From NCBI RefSeq assembly GCF_017104715.1, contig NZ_JAAGPI010000005.1, positions 310,001-374,000 on the forward strand: a stretch of DNA of 64,000 nucleotides. Direction: 5' to 3'. Position 1 is the stretch's first letter, and each line of letters opens with the position of its first letter. The DNA is from Burkholderia sp. Ac-20365 (GTDB taxonomy: Bacteria; Pseudomonadota; Gammaproteobacteria; Burkholderiales; Burkholderiaceae). Below are positions 34,506 to 43,852 of the stretch, piece after piece. The position numbers and the translations under genes were made by a program. The notes under the pieces were generated by a model, which worked only from the letters and a program-made list of their open reading frames with translations, was not told the DNA's origin and did no database searches.

Positions 34506-35381
34506 ATGAGCACAATCCGCTTTCTTCGTACTTTTCTCGCGATCGAGAAATTCGGCTCAATGTCTGCCGCGGCCGACCATGTGCGGCTGACGCAGGCTGC
34601 AGTTGGGCAGCAGATGCGCGCGCTCGAAGCCGAGCTTCGGCGACCCTTGTTCGACCGGTCTGGACGAGGAACACGGATGACCGCCGCGGGTCGGGCGTTG
34701 GTACCACACGCTCGAAAAATTGTTTCGATTTACGAAGAAATGCTTAGCACGCGGCCCGACACTTCGGAACTGACCGGAACAGTGACGGTCGGGGCAATCG
34801 TCTCCGCAACGGGCTTTCTATGCAAGGCCGCATTGAATCTCAAAGACCGACATCCAGCGCTCGAACTGAAGCTTCTTCTTGGGCACGATCTGGACTTGTG
34901 TGAACGTGTCAAGGCAGGTGAAGTGGACGCGGCGGTCGTCGAGCAGAGAGAAAACATCAATGACCGGCCGGGTGTCTGGACACCGCTCTATGTCGAACCT
35001 CTGATCATGCTGGCCAATAGCAAAGCGGCTTCGCGCAATGCGAGTGCTGAAGGATTGCTGGAATCACAGCCATTCATCCGGTACGACCGTTCAACAGGGA
35101 TTGGTCGCGAGATAGAACGGATTCTGCAGAAAATGCATATCAAACCAAAGGAGATTCTGGAAGTGAATGCGATAGGGACGATCATGGATCTTGTCCGGCA
35201 AAACGTCGGCGTTTCCATTATTCCGCAACTCAAACAGGTCGCATGGGATCGTGAAAAATCGCTGACAGTTCTGCCGCTATTGGGTTCGACCTCGGGACGC
35301 GTAATCGGCATCTATGAAAGCCTCAAACAGCCGAAGAATGTCGCTGCAGTGAAGCGGCAGATTCTTCATGAACTTGGTTGA
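34506..35381 (+). CDS. LysR-family transcriptional regulator
   Basis: 291 residues. HTH 'TIRFLRTFLAIEKFGSMSAAADHVRLTQAAVGQQMRALE' region at 2-42, then 'FDRSGRGTRMTAAGRALVPHAR' and a substrate-binding domain starting 'LTGTVTVGAIVSATGFL'. It is divergent from the frameshifted MHS carrier and crotonase pair with 251 bp between starts and is probably their regulator. The gap is AT-rich, as is the whole 32-35 kb stretch by eye. Confidence 0.93.
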   Translation: MSTIRFLRTFLAIEKFGSMSAAADHVRLTQAAVGQQMRALEAELRRPLFDRSGRGTRMTAAGRALVPHARKIVSIYEEMLSTRPDTSELTGTVTVGAIVSATGFLCKAALNLKDRHPALELKLLLGHDLDLCERVKAGEVDAAVVEQRENINDRPGVWTPLYVEPLIMLANSKAASRNASAEGLLESQPFIRYDRSTGIGREIERILQKMHIKPKEILEVNAIGTIMDLVRQNVGVSIIPQLKQVAWDREKSLTVLPLLGSTSGRVIGIYESLKQPKNVAAVKRQILHELG

Positions 35382-35422
35382 GGCTTGACGTGAAGCTCCG
35401 CGTTGTAGCGGCGCTGTGACTG

Positions 35423-36541
35423 TCATTCGCGTCCTTTGCGCTGCGAAACGTCGCCATCCTTCAGACCGCTACTTCCCTGTTTGGCCGGATCTGACGATAC
35501 CCTCAACACCGTCCTGAACCCGATGTGAATCGTACCGAGCGTCGGATCCTGAGGCTGTCGCGAGGAAGGCCGGTAGCGCACGCAGAAGTTCGGTGCGCAC
35601 AGGAACGAGCCGCCTTTGATGACGCGAGCCGGATGACGTTCGTTATCGAAAGGCGCGGACACTCTGACGACAAGCGGGTTCTCGGCTTCCTCGGCAGGAT
35701 GCCGATCCTTGTAGGCATCTTTCGTCCACTGCCACACGTTGCCCACCGGATCGAGCAACCCATAACCGTTCGCCGGATAACAGCCGACAGGTGCGCTGTC
35801 CTTGTGGCCATCGCTCGCTTCGTTATGCGCCGGAAAGTCGCCCTGCCATGTGTTGGCCATGTACCTGCCGTTGACCTTAAATGTATTGCCCCATGGATAC
35901 GTCTCACTTTCCCTGCCGCCGCGCGCCGCGTATTCGTACTCGGCTTCGGTAGGAAGATCATGGCCAAGCCACTTCGCGTACGCCAGCGCATCGCGATACG
36001 TCACCTGCACGACGGGATGATTCGCCTTACCGGTGATGCTGCTCCCTGATCCGTACGGATGCCGCCAGTTTGCGCCGGGCTGGAAGCGCCACCATCGGTA
36101 AGATTCCTCGAACTGCTCGGCGCCGTTCGGCCATACGAAGACTACCGAGCCCGGCCGCAGCTGCTCCGCGGGCACGCCGGGAAAATCGGCGGGATCGCGC
36201 TGGCGCTCGGCTTCGGTGACGTAGCCGGTCGCCTGGACGAACATCGCGAACTGCGCGTTCGTCACTTCATAAGCGTCGATCAGAAAGCCGTCCAGCTTCA
36301 CCGGCTGCACGTTGCGCTCTTCCGGATAGCCTTCGGTCGAGCCCATCCGAAAACGGCCCGCCGGAATAGCGATCATGCCCGCGCGATTGGGCACGTCGCC
36401 GCGCATTGCGCCGAAGCCGTCGGGCACACCGCGATAAGCTTCGCACAGCGGCTTGTCCGCCGATGCGAACGCAGGCGAGCAGGCCGCCGCGAGCCACAAC
36501 GCAGCGAGCACGCAGCGATTACTGATTCGTGTCGAGTTCAT
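35423..36541 (-). CDS. Formylglycine-generating enzyme (SUMF1/FGE family)
   Basis: 372 residues from ATG 36541 (MNSTRISNRC), where a signal peptide 'VLAALWLAAACSPAFASA' begins sensibly. FGE-sulfatase domain: 'MIAIPAGRFRMGSTEGYPEERNVQPVKLDGFLIDAYEVTNAQFAMFV' region, 'LPTEAEYEYAARGG', 'DPVGNVWQWT', and the active-site pair Cys313 and Cys318 in 'KGGSFLCAPNFCVRYRP'. These two Cys bind copper and activate oxygen in aerobic FGEs. It oxidises the sulfatase Cys to formylglycine. The gene overlaps the end of the sulfatase gene by 23 bp, so the two are coupled. Periplasmic location by signal peptide implies export before or during modification. Confidence 0.93.
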   Translation of the reverse strand: MNSTRISNRCVLAALWLAAACSPAFASADKPLCEAYRGVPDGFGAMRGDVPNRAGMIAIPAGRFRMGSTEGYPEERNVQPVKLDGFLIDAYEVTNAQFAMFVQATGYVTEAERQRDPADFPGVPAEQLRPGSVVFVWPNGAEQFEESYRWWRFQPGANWRHPYGSGSSITGKANHPVVQVTYRDALAYAKWLGHDLPTEAEYEYAARGGRESETYPWGNTFKVNGRYMANTWQGDFPAHNEASDGHKDSAPVGCYPANGYGLLDPVGNVWQWTKDAYKDRHPAEEAENPLVVRVSAPFDNERHPARVIKGGSFLCAPNFCVRYRPSSRQPQDPTLGTIHIGFRTVLRVSSDPAKQGSSGLKDGDVSQRKGRE

Positions 36542-38222
36542 CTTGATAGTAGTGCGTGCCGTTGCTGTAACCGGGGCGCTCCGCAAGACCGGGAATGTCC
36601 TGCACGCCGTTCGCTGTCTGATACTTCTCGTAATCGGCGACGAGTTCCTTCAGCTTCGCCGGGTACTGCGCGGCGAGATCGTGCATTTCGGACCGGTCGA
36701 CGCTCACGTGATACAGCTCCCAGCGATCCTTGCCCCACGGCTTGTTCGCATACGCTATCTTCCAGTCGCCTTTACGCATCGCGCGTCGGCCGTTCAACTC
36801 CCAGCCTTCGACGAACTGCCCGTGAACCTTGGCGCTCTGCCCGGACAGGAAGCCCAGCATCGATGTGCCCTGCATGCGGAACACCGGTCGCCCGTCGTAG
36901 CTGCCGTTGGGCGGCGAAACGCCTGCGAGTTGCAGAATGGTTGGCGCCACGTCCGTGACGTGGGCAGGCACACGGCTAATCTGTCCGGCACGTGGAGAGC
37001 GCGGCATCACGACGATGTTCGGCACGGCGATGCCGCCCTCGTGTGCGAACGCCTTGTACAGATGTAAGGGCGTCGCGCTGACCTGCGCCCAACCGGGACC
37101 GTACTCGACGAACGAGCCCTTGCGTCCGGTGTTAGCGATGCTGTTGTCGGCGTGGCGCCTGATCCAGTCGCGGTCGGCGGCTTCGTCGAGAATGCTGTTG
37201 CCGTCCGCGCCGTTGTCCGACATGAAGAAGATCAGCGTGTTGTCGTACTGCCCCGTCTCCTTCAGATGCGCGACGATGCGCCCGATCTGCGCGTCCATCG
37301 CCTCGACCATCGCAGCGTAGACGGCCATGCGCTTCGCTTCGATGTGCTGCTGCACAGTCGTCAGCGAGCTCCACTTCGGCCAGGCATCGTTGCCTTCATA
37401 GGACTGCATGTCCTTGGGCACGATGCCGAGTGCCTTCATACGCGCGAGACGCTGTGCGCGGATCACGTCATAGCCGGCGTCATACTTGCCCTCGTATTTC
37501 GCGATGTATTCGTCGGGAGCCTGCAGCGGCCAGTGCGGCGCGGTGTACGCGACATAGGCGAAGAACGGCTTGCCGTCGTCCTTGTTGCTGTCGATGAAGG
37601 ACAGCATCTTGTCCGTATAGAAGACGGTCGAATAGAAGTTGTCCGGCAGATCGACAAGCTTGCCGTTCTCGCGGTACATCGCCTTCGGCGTCTTGTCGGG
37701 GTCGGTCGTGATGATGCCCGTCTGGTCGAAGTGGCTTGCGCCACCTTGCACCATCGCATACGACTGTTCGAAGCCGCGTTGCGCGGGGCTGTACTCCTCC
37801 GTCAGCCCCAGATGCCACTTGCCCACCATGTAGGTGTGATAGCCCGCGTTCTGGAGCAGGGTTGGGAATGTGACCACCGAATGCGTCAGATAGCCTTCGT
37901 AGCCGGCCGCGCTGCGCTGCTTGGGTGTCAGCAGTTCGGCCATGCCGCCCAGCCCGACGCGATGATTGTCGACGCCCGACATCAGCATCGCACGTGTCGG
38001 CGAGCAGAACGGCGATGCATAGAAGTCGGTCATGCGCAGACCTTCTTTTGCGAGGCGGTCGAGATTCGGCGTATTGATCTCACCGCCGAACGCGCCGATA
38101 TCCGAATAGCCGAGATCGTCCGCGACGATCAGCAGGACGTTCGGTCGCCTGTCGGCGCCGTGTGCGCCGGACGTCGCGAGCATTGTCCATGCGATCGCGC
38201 ATGCGCTGATGAAGTGCTTCAT
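36519..38222 (-). CDS. Arylsulfatase (type I, formylglycine-dependent)
   Basis: 567 residues with a signal peptide 'FISACAIAWTMLATSGAHGA'. Sulfatase marks: metal-binding 'NVLLIVADDLGYSDIGAFGGEI' at 28-49, Cys73 in the CSPTRAMLMSG motif (C-x-P-x-R, the formylglycine site), 'GKWHLG' near 130, 'SDNGADGNS' for the C-terminal calcium ligands, and 'APHWPLQ'. AAGGAGA precedes the ATG. It removes sulfate from an arylsulfate or carbohydrate sulfate ester in the periplasm, giving sulfur. It forms an operon with the FGE gene, with a LysR gene divergent. Confidence 0.95.
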   Translation of the reverse strand: MKHFISACAIAWTMLATSGAHGADRRPNVLLIVADDLGYSDIGAFGGEINTPNLDRLAKEGLRMTDFYASPFCSPTRAMLMSGVDNHRVGLGGMAELLTPKQRSAAGYEGYLTHSVVTFPTLLQNAGYHTYMVGKWHLGLTEEYSPAQRGFEQSYAMVQGGASHFDQTGIITTDPDKTPKAMYRENGKLVDLPDNFYSTVFYTDKMLSFIDSNKDDGKPFFAYVAYTAPHWPLQAPDEYIAKYEGKYDAGYDVIRAQRLARMKALGIVPKDMQSYEGNDAWPKWSSLTTVQQHIEAKRMAVYAAMVEAMDAQIGRIVAHLKETGQYDNTLIFFMSDNGADGNSILDEAADRDWIRRHADNSIANTGRKGSFVEYGPGWAQVSATPLHLYKAFAHEGGIAVPNIVVMPRSPRAGQISRVPAHVTDVAPTILQLAGVSPPNGSYDGRPVFRMQGTSMLGFLSGQSAKVHGQFVEGWELNGRRAMRKGDWKIAYANKPWGKDRWELYHVSVDRSEMHDLAAQYPAKLKELVADYEKYQTANGVQDIPGLAERPGYSNGTHYYQDELDTNQ

Positions 38223-38399
38223 CGTGTCTCCTTCAATGTCTTTTTAATCTGAAGCGTCGAAGCTCAAGTCTCTTCGTCTTCACGCTTTCCCGCATTCGCG
38301 TGGTACGGATGCATGCTCAATTGTGTAGCGATATGCGATACGATTCGATGAAAGATGAGTGCTGATCGATAACCCTGCGGTAATGGATGAGAAATAGCG

Positions 38400-39410
38400 A
38401 TGGCTGCCACGAAAAGACCGTCCGTATTGCTTCCCGACGTGGTGCCGGCCGGGGCCGACCGCAGTCGTATCGAGCACTTGCCGCACGTGTTGCGCAGGCT
38501 GCGCATACGGGATCTGGAGACGCTCGACTGGCTGGGACGCCATCGCAGCTTTGCGCGTACGGCCGAGGAAGCGTCCATCACGCAGCCGGCGCTATCGAAA
38601 TGGCTGCGCGAACTGGAGGACACGCTGGGCCTGCCGCTGTTCGAGCGCACCTCGCGACGGGTTGCGCCCACGGCATATGGCGAAGCGATGCTCGAATGCG
38701 TCGCGCGCATCCTCACCGACCTGCGCACGATTCAGCCCGCGTTCGATGCGTTGAAACGCGGCACCAGCCTGCCATTGAAGGTCGGCATGCTGCCGTATAT
38801 TTCCATGCGCCTGCTGCCCGGCGTGATCGAGTATCTGGCCACACACGCGCCGACGCAGCAGATCAACTACACGGAAAACACGCTCGACCATTTACTGCCG
38901 CTAATGCAGCGCCGCGAGCTCGATATAGTCGTATGTCGGCTCGAATCGTCGGTGCTGACCGCAGGCTTTTCCGTCACCGAGCTGTATAGCGATGAGATTC
39001 TGGTCGTTGCGCCGAAAAATCATCCGCTGCATAGGCGTAGTCACGTCACCTGGCGCGACGCGGCCGCCTGGCCGTGGATCATGCCGTCGATGGGTTCTCC
39101 CATGCGAACCGCACTCGAAGTCGAGTTCGCAACTGCGGGCGTTGCCGCGCCTCAGGTGCTGATGGAGTCGACATCGCATCTGACCAACTGCGCTGTGGCA
39201 CGGCGCGTGCCGTGCCTGTTCGTCTCGACTCGCTTGCGGCGCGGCGAAACGGATTTGAATGGAGAATTGCGGCAACTGCCGTTGAAGGTGTCGACCGCAG
39301 TGCAGCGCATCGGTGCGTTGACGGCTGGGCCGCAAAGTACGGCGGTGTCTGTGGTGCTAGCCGCGCTGCAAGCGGCCAGCCGGGAGTCGGTGTCCGCACA
39401 GGCGTCATGA
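38400..39410 (+). CDS. LysR-family transcriptional regulator
   Basis: 336 residues with a longer N-terminus than usual. HTH at about 38-80 ('LRIRDLETLDWLGRHRSFARTAEEASITQPALSKWLRELE' region), followed by 'LFERTSRRVAPTAYGEAML' and the sensor domain 'LPLKVGMLPYISMRLLPGVIEYL'. This layout resembles the GbpR/CatM-like branch that senses sugars or aromatics. It is divergent from the sulfatase-FGE operon (177 bp between starts) and is a likely regulator of it. Confidence 0.92.
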   Translation: MAATKRPSVLLPDVVPAGADRSRIEHLPHVLRRLRIRDLETLDWLGRHRSFARTAEEASITQPALSKWLRELEDTLGLPLFERTSRRVAPTAYGEAMLECVARILTDLRTIQPAFDALKRGTSLPLKVGMLPYISMRLLPGVIEYLATHAPTQQINYTENTLDHLLPLMQRRELDIVVCRLESSVLTAGFSVTELYSDEILVVAPKNHPLHRRSHVTWRDAAAWPWIMPSMGSPMRTALEVEFATAGVAAPQVLMESTSHLTNCAVARRVPCLFVSTRLRRGETDLNGELRQLPLKVSTAVQRIGALTAGPQSTAVSVVLAALQAASRESVSAQAS

Positions 39411-39826
39411 CAGGCTCGTGGCCTGGCAAGTTGCCGGTGTCGATCGTAGTGAGTCACCTGGTGAGATTGCCCACCGCGTTTGAATCGCCACCCGATAGCC
39501 AGGGTATTCCTCGATGCGCAATTGATCGAACCCGTCACCCGAACGAGGTCGCGCATTTCACCTTTTCATCAACTTCCATCGGCTGCGGGGCTTCGCGTCG
39601 TAACGCAACGCGTCGACTCGTGCGGCGAGGAACCGCGCTATCAGCACATTCACAGGACCCAGGTGCCTGCGCCCGAACCCGCAGAGCGAAACTGGCACAT
39701 CAGTTGCCTTAAAGGTACCGAAGCGCCCAGATTGCACGAAACCGTTGATTGACCGGGTTTCGCAAGAATGGCGCAGAGGCGGCGACGCGCCCGCGATCGC
39801 GCGACTGAACGCAGTTGGAGTGAATC
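39411..39826. other. 416-bp stretch without a recognised gene
   Basis: Between the LysR gene and a small hypothetical gene. Open frames on both strands lack RBS sites and family similarity. No strong hairpin or operator-like repeat was seen. Confidence 0.5.
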
Positions 39827-40060
39827 ATGAATCCCGGTGTGATGTCCTTGCGTATGTTGGTCGAAAAATGGTTTGCGCCCACGTCGACCAAGCCAGCTCG
39901 GCTCGTGCGTTTTGGTCGCATGACATCGGATCAAAGGCGCTACGTGTGCGTGGAATCTGCCCGGCCCGATGGAACGCTCGTGATTTTCTTCTTCCGGCAC
40001 GACGACGGCGCGTGGCGCGTGTTTCCACCTGCTGCCCGGTGCGCAACCATGAGGGCCTAA
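39827..40060 (+). CDS. Small hypothetical protein
   Basis: 77 residues, [15 protein letters not shown]..., with GGAG eight bases before the ATG. It is rich in basic and aromatic residues and shows a plausible beta pattern '[30 protein letters not shown]'. No domain is recognised. It resembles short conserved hypothetical proteins of Burkholderia by general character only. It overlaps the stop of the sigma-54 regulator gene by a few bases, tail to tail. Confidence 0.55.
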   Translation: MNPGVMSLRMLVEKWFAPTSTKPARLVRFGRMTSDQRRYVCVESARPDGTLVIFFFRHDDGAWRVFPPAARCATMRA

Positions 40061-41856
40061 ACCCGCAACCCCCGGCTCTTCAGGCGGTAAACCAACTGCG
40101 GCCTCGTAATGCCTAGCGTACGCGCCGCCGCAGACAGATTGCCGTCGGCACGTTGCACCGCGCTCTTGAGTAGCGCGGTTTCGATGTCGTCGAGTGAAGT
40201 CAGTTGCGCTTCGTCGCCCGCAATGCCGAGCAGCAGGCTGTTCACCTTGCGCGTGACCCGATGTACCTCGTCGCCTTCCATATCGCCCGTCTGTGTCAGC
40301 AACGCACTCGATGCCGTGAGCGAACCATCGCCGCCGATGCCGAAGCTCCCCGTTTCGATGCTCTCGCCGCTCGTGAAGAGATGGCCGATATCGATCGCGC
40401 CGCCGTCGTTGGCGAGAATCACACCGCGCTCGACGATGTTCTCCATCTCGCGGATATTGCCCGGCCAGCCGTAGTTGAGCAACGCGTCCAGCGCACGCGG
40501 CGTGAAGCCGGTCACGTCGCGCTGGTGGCGCTCGCGATACTTGCGCAGCATGTGATTGAGCAGCACTGGCAAGTCCTCGCGGCGCTCGCGCAGCGATGGA
40601 ACGCGAATCGGAAACACGTTCAGGCGGAAGTACAGGTCCTCGCGAAATCGGCCCGCGCGGATTTCATCGCGCAGATCGAGGTTGGTCGCGGCAACCACGC
40701 GCACGTCGATACGCTTCGTCTCCGTGCCGCCGACACGCTCGATCTCGCCTTCCTGCAGCGCGCGCAGGAGCTTGCCTTGCGCGGTCATGCTGAGAATACC
40801 GATCTCATCCAGAAAGAGCGTGCCGCCGTGCGCACGCTCGAAGCGTCCGGGACGGCTTTGTGTAGCGTCCGTGTAGCCGCCTTTCTCCACGCCGAAGAGT
40901 TCGGATTCGACCAGCGCTTCGGGAATCGCAGCGCAATTGACTGCGACAAAGGGACCGGCACTGCGCGTACTGATCCTATGCAGCGTTCGCGCGCACACTT
41001 CCTTGCCGACACCGCTTTCGCCGAGAAACAGCACGGTCGCACGCGTGCTCGCAACGCGCTTGATCATGTGACACACCGCATTGAAACCCGGCGATGCACC
41101 GACCATGTTCGCGTCGCCGAATGCGCCTTCGCTGCCTTGATCGACTTTGCCCGCTGCAGATAAGCCTTGTGTGAAGGCCTGCGCCTGCATGAAGCGCAGA
41201 TCGTCGGCAGCTTCTTCGCCCCATTCCTCGACCGGCTTGCCGATGATGCGGCAGTGCGACTGACCCAGCGCGCGGCACTCCACTTCGCGATAGAGAATCG
41301 GGCGGCCCATGAAGACGCTCGTATAACCGGCCGCATAGCCGAGCTGTGTCCAGCACACCGGCTCCGCGCCAATGCCATAGATGCGCACGTGTTCTTCATC
41401 TTCCGCGCAGTTCTTCCAGATGAACTCGCCGTAGTACTTGCCGCGCTCGACATCGATTTCAAGGCGCACCGGCTCCACCACCGTCATGCCTTCGAGCATA
41501 TGCAGTTGCGGACCGACCGCGAACATCTCGGTGATGCTGTTCTCCGGGCGCACGCGACGCGCAAGCTCGGCATCGCGTGCGCCGGAGTTGTAGCCCATGC
41601 GTGTCAGCAGGCCACGCGCGGCATCGATCCCGAGGCTTTCGATCAGCTCGCGGCGCATCGAGCCCACCGCGCCCGTGTGCACGAGCAGCATGCGCTGCTC
41701 GTCGAGCCAGATGCGGCCATCGCCCGGGGAAAAGTGCAGCCGCGACATCAGATCCGCGATGTCGGGATAGCGAAGGCTGTCAACGGGAGCGCCCTTGGGC
41801 GCGACCATCGACATGCCGTCCTGCGCGTTCGTGGGCGCTTTCTCGCGGCGTGGCAT
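40057..41856 (-). CDS. dmpR: DmpR/XylR/PoxR-type sigma-54-dependent activator
   Basis: 599 residues from ATG 41856 (MPRREKAP), which has CAGGAGA upstream. Order of domains: XylR_N aromatic sensor (about 30-130, '[26 protein letters not shown]' region), V4R linker (about 140-210), AAA+ domain with Walker A GESGVGKE near 276 and Walker B 'GGTLFLDEI' near 345, and a Fis-type HTH '[20 protein letters not shown]' at the C-terminus. The sigma-54 contact loop, usually GAFTGA, reads GGYTDA. It is divergent from the phenol hydroxylase operon, which has a -24/-12 promoter, and would activate it when phenols bind the sensor domain. Confidence 0.94.
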   Translation of the reverse strand: MPRREKAPTNAQDGMSMVAPKGAPVDSLRYPDIADLMSRLHFSPGDGRIWLDEQRMLLVHTGAVGSMRRELIESLGIDAARGLLTRMGYNSGARDAELARRVRPENSITEMFAVGPQLHMLEGMTVVEPVRLEIDVERGKYYGEFIWKNCAEDEEHVRIYGIGAEPVCWTQLGYAAGYTSVFMGRPILYREVECRALGQSHCRIIGKPVEEWGEEAADDLRFMQAQAFTQGLSAAGKVDQGSEGAFGDANMVGASPGFNAVCHMIKRVASTRATVLFLGESGVGKEVCARTLHRISTRSAGPFVAVNCAAIPEALVESELFGVEKGGYTDATQSRPGRFERAHGGTLFLDEIGILSMTAQGKLLRALQEGEIERVGGTETKRIDVRVVAATNLDLRDEIRAGRFREDLYFRLNVFPIRVPSLRERREDLPVLLNHMLRKYRERHQRDVTGFTPRALDALLNYGWPGNIREMENIVERGVILANDGGAIDIGHLFTSGESIETGSFGIGGDGSLTASSALLTQTGDMEGDEVHRVTRKVNSLLLGIAGDEAQLTSLDDIETALLKSAVQRADGNLSAAARTLGITRPQLVYRLKSRGLRV

Positions 41857-41986
41857 TGCTCGTGTCTCCTGCTGTCTGGTCATATCGTTGCGCCCACGAT
41901 AGGCGATCTCCGTGCGTGGCGCAATGCATCGCCGCATGGTTCGTGGATGGCGTCGGTGGCGCTATCGGTGCGTTCCCTGATACGGA

Positions 41987-42039
41987 TTTGATCGATGCGC
42001 GGCGCGCTTGATCACACGCTTTTCGAGCATTTCATCAAA
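41987..42039. promoter_or_regulatory. Candidate upstream activator sites for the DmpR-type regulator
   Basis: TTGATC occurs at 41988 and at 42008, exactly 20 bp apart, and an inverted TCATCAA lies at 42032-42038. The DmpR/XylR family recognises inverted TTGATC-type sites. They lie roughly 130-180 bp before the -24 element, a usual enhancer distance. Confidence 0.6.
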
Positions 42040-42164
42040 CCGATTGTGCGCGTATCCGGGCCGCGTTGCATGCGTCGGGAAACGAATCGATGTCGTCCTG
42101 GCCTCGTGGCGTAACGGTCTCGCGGCTTCGCGCCACTGCAATGGTTTCGCTCGCAACCGTGCGT

Positions 42165-42179
42165 TGGCATAGGTGTTGC
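42165..42179 (+). promoter_or_regulatory. Sigma-54 (-24/-12) promoter of the phenol hydroxylase operon
   Basis: TGGCAT-AGGTG-TTGC matches the TGGCAC-N5-TTGC consensus, with GG and GC separated by exactly ten bases. Transcription would begin about 12 bp after 42179, running into dmpK. Confidence 0.9.
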
Positions 42180-42261
42180 CTTATAGGGTACGCAGGCCGG
42201 TTCCCGATCAAATCATTCAATGACAACGCCGGCCATGAAAGCAAAACCCAAGGAGACAGCG

Positions 42262-42531
42262 ATGCAACTGCCCGCTTACGTGCAGCCCCCACGCGCGTTC
42301 GACATCACCCGGCGCTATGTGCGCTTCAAGGAACAGAGGGACGACGGCTTCGTCGAATTCGATTTCTCCATTGGCGATCCGGCTCTGAGCGTCGAACTCG
42401 TCATGCCGTTGCGCGCTTTCCAGTCGTTCTGCCGCGCGAATCGTGTGACCTATCTGACGCGCGACGAAGGCAGCCAGCTCGACATCGATCAGGCCAAGTG
42501 GCGCTACGGCCAGCCCGGACTCTCTGAATGA
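42262..42531 (+). CDS. dmpK: Phenol hydroxylase assembly subunit DmpK
   Basis: 89 residues from ATG 42262, which has AAGGAGA upstream. Core: 'PPRAFDITRRYVRFKEQRDDGFVEFDFSIGDPALSVELVMP' region. This matches the small DmpK/PhlA/TbuD-associated 'phenol hydroxylase subunit' family that aids assembly of the oxygenase but is not part of the catalytic complex. It is the first gene after the sigma-54 promoter, 23 bp before dmpL. Confidence 0.9.
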   Translation: MQLPAYVQPPRAFDITRRYVRFKEQRDDGFVEFDFSIGDPALSVELVMPLRAFQSFCRANRVTYLTRDEGSQLDIDQAKWRYGQPGLSE

Positions 42532-42554
42532 CCACCCAGACAAAGGAGTGACGA

Positions 42555-43562
42555 ATGCAGATCGACATCAAGACTACGGCAGTCGAGCAGGTGCGGCAGA
42601 CCTTCTCGCATGTCGCACGACGGCTCGGCGCGGACAAGCCCGCGTCGCGCTATCAGGAAGCGACCTTCGACCTGCAGCCCGAGGTCAATTTTCACTATCG
42701 GCCGCTGTGGCAGCCGGAGTTCGAACTCTACGACAAGGGACGCACCGCCATCGTGATGAACGACTGGTATGCGTTCAAGGATCCGCGCCAGTACTACTAC
42801 GGCGCTTACACGACTGCCCGCGCGAAGCAGCAGGACGCAATGGAGAAGAACTTCGAGTTCGTCGCGAAACGCCGTCTGCTCACTGATCTTCCCGACGAAG
42901 CGAAGGCGCATATCGCCGCGCTGATGGTGCCGCTGCGTCACGTCGAGTGGGCCGCCAACACGAATAACTGCTTCGTGACGGGCTATGGCTGGGGCACGGC
43001 CATCACGCAGGCGACGATGTTCCATTGCATGGATCGACTCGGTATTGCGCAGTACCTGTCGCGCATCGGGCTCGCGCTGGATGGCAATCAGGGCACGTCG
43101 CTTGTCGAAGGCAAGGAGCGCTGGTTGAGCGATCCGATGTGGCAAGGGTTGCGTCGCGTAGTGGAGGACACGATGGTCGTGAAGGACTGGTTCGAGACTT
43201 ACGTCGCGCAGAACCTGGTGCTCGACGGACTGCTTTATCCGCTCGTGTACCGGCATATCGACGAACGCATCGCGCGTCTGCATGGTCCTGGCCTCGGCAT
43301 GCTTAACGAGTTTGCCAGCAGCTGGTTCGATGAAACAAGCCGTTGGGTCGACGCGACCGTCAAGACGGCGGCAGCGGAATCGCCTGAAAACAAGGCATTA
43401 CTTGCGCAGCGGGTCACGAAGTGGCGCATGGCCGTGCTCGACGCACTGAAGCCGCTTGCACTCGAAGGGCTCGGCGACGATGCGCATCACGCGCTTGAAG
43501 ACATTGCGCAGGCCTTCGACGCACGCATCGCAAAGCAGGGCGTGGAGGTGAGCCATGGCTGA
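42555..43562 (+). CDS. dmpL: Phenol hydroxylase oxygenase beta subunit DmpL (P1)
   Basis: 335 residues; AAGGAG precedes the ATG. The helical ferritin-like fold of the diiron beta subunit is visible in 'FHYRPLWQPEFELYDKGRTAIVMNDWYAFKDPRQYYYGAY' region, but the metal ligands of the alpha subunit are absent, as expected. It pairs with DmpN in the (alpha-beta-gamma)2 hydroxylase. Its last 8 bp overlap the dmpM start, so translation is coupled. Confidence 0.94.
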   Translation: MQIDIKTTAVEQVRQTFSHVARRLGADKPASRYQEATFDLQPEVNFHYRPLWQPEFELYDKGRTAIVMNDWYAFKDPRQYYYGAYTTARAKQQDAMEKNFEFVAKRRLLTDLPDEAKAHIAALMVPLRHVEWAANTNNCFVTGYGWGTAITQATMFHCMDRLGIAQYLSRIGLALDGNQGTSLVEGKERWLSDPMWQGLRRVVEDTMVVKDWFETYVAQNLVLDGLLYPLVYRHIDERIARLHGPGLGMLNEFASSWFDETSRWVDATVKTAAAESPENKALLAQRVTKWRMAVLDALKPLALEGLGDDAHHALEDIAQAFDARIAKQGVEVSHG

Positions 43563-43827
43563 TTCCGTGTTCATCGCGTTTCAGGCCAACGACGACTCGC
43601 GTCCGATCATCGAGGCTATCGAAGCGGACAACCCGCACGCGGTCGTCAACGCGTTTCCCGCGATGGTCAAGATCGATGCCGTGGGCAGGCTCGTGATCCG
43701 GCGTGCGTCGATCGAAGCGCTGATCGGCCGTGAGTTCGATTTGCGCGAGTTGCAACTGAACCTGATTTCACTCGGCGGCAACATCGACGAGACCGACGAC
43801 GAATTCATCCTCGAATGGAAAGCCTGA
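43555..43827 (+). CDS. dmpM: Phenol hydroxylase regulatory/coupling protein DmpM (P2)
   Basis: 90 residues of the MmoB/DmpM family: 'VFIAFQANDDSRPIIEAIEADNP', 'PAMVKIDAVGRLVIRR' and a C-terminal 'LGGNIDETDDEFILEWK'. It has no cofactor; it binds the hydroxylase and couples electron flow to oxygen activation. It starts inside the end of dmpL and lies 25 bp before dmpN. Confidence 0.94.
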   Translation: MADSVFIAFQANDDSRPIIEAIEADNPHAVVNAFPAMVKIDAVGRLVIRRASIEALIGREFDLRELQLNLISLGGNIDETDDEFILEWKA

Positions 43828-43852
43828 GCGGCGAGACAAAGGAGACAGGACA

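Larger units (their letters stand above)
41857..42261. other. 405-bp divergent control region of the phenol hydroxylase operon
   Basis: No gene seen. It contains candidate upstream activator sites (41987-42039) and the sigma-54 promoter (42165-42179), and the long leader up to the dmpK start, in which an ATG at 42220 is in frame but less well supported than 42262. Confidence 0.7.

Noticed and set aside
37152..38252. A 366-codon plus-strand open frame
   Set aside because: It lies opposite the arylsulfatase gene, whose motifs are complete; composition is Arg/Val/His-rich without any motif.
40204..41163. A 319-codon plus-strand open frame
   Set aside because: It is antisense to the AAA+ domain of the sigma-54 regulator and has no recognisable domain.
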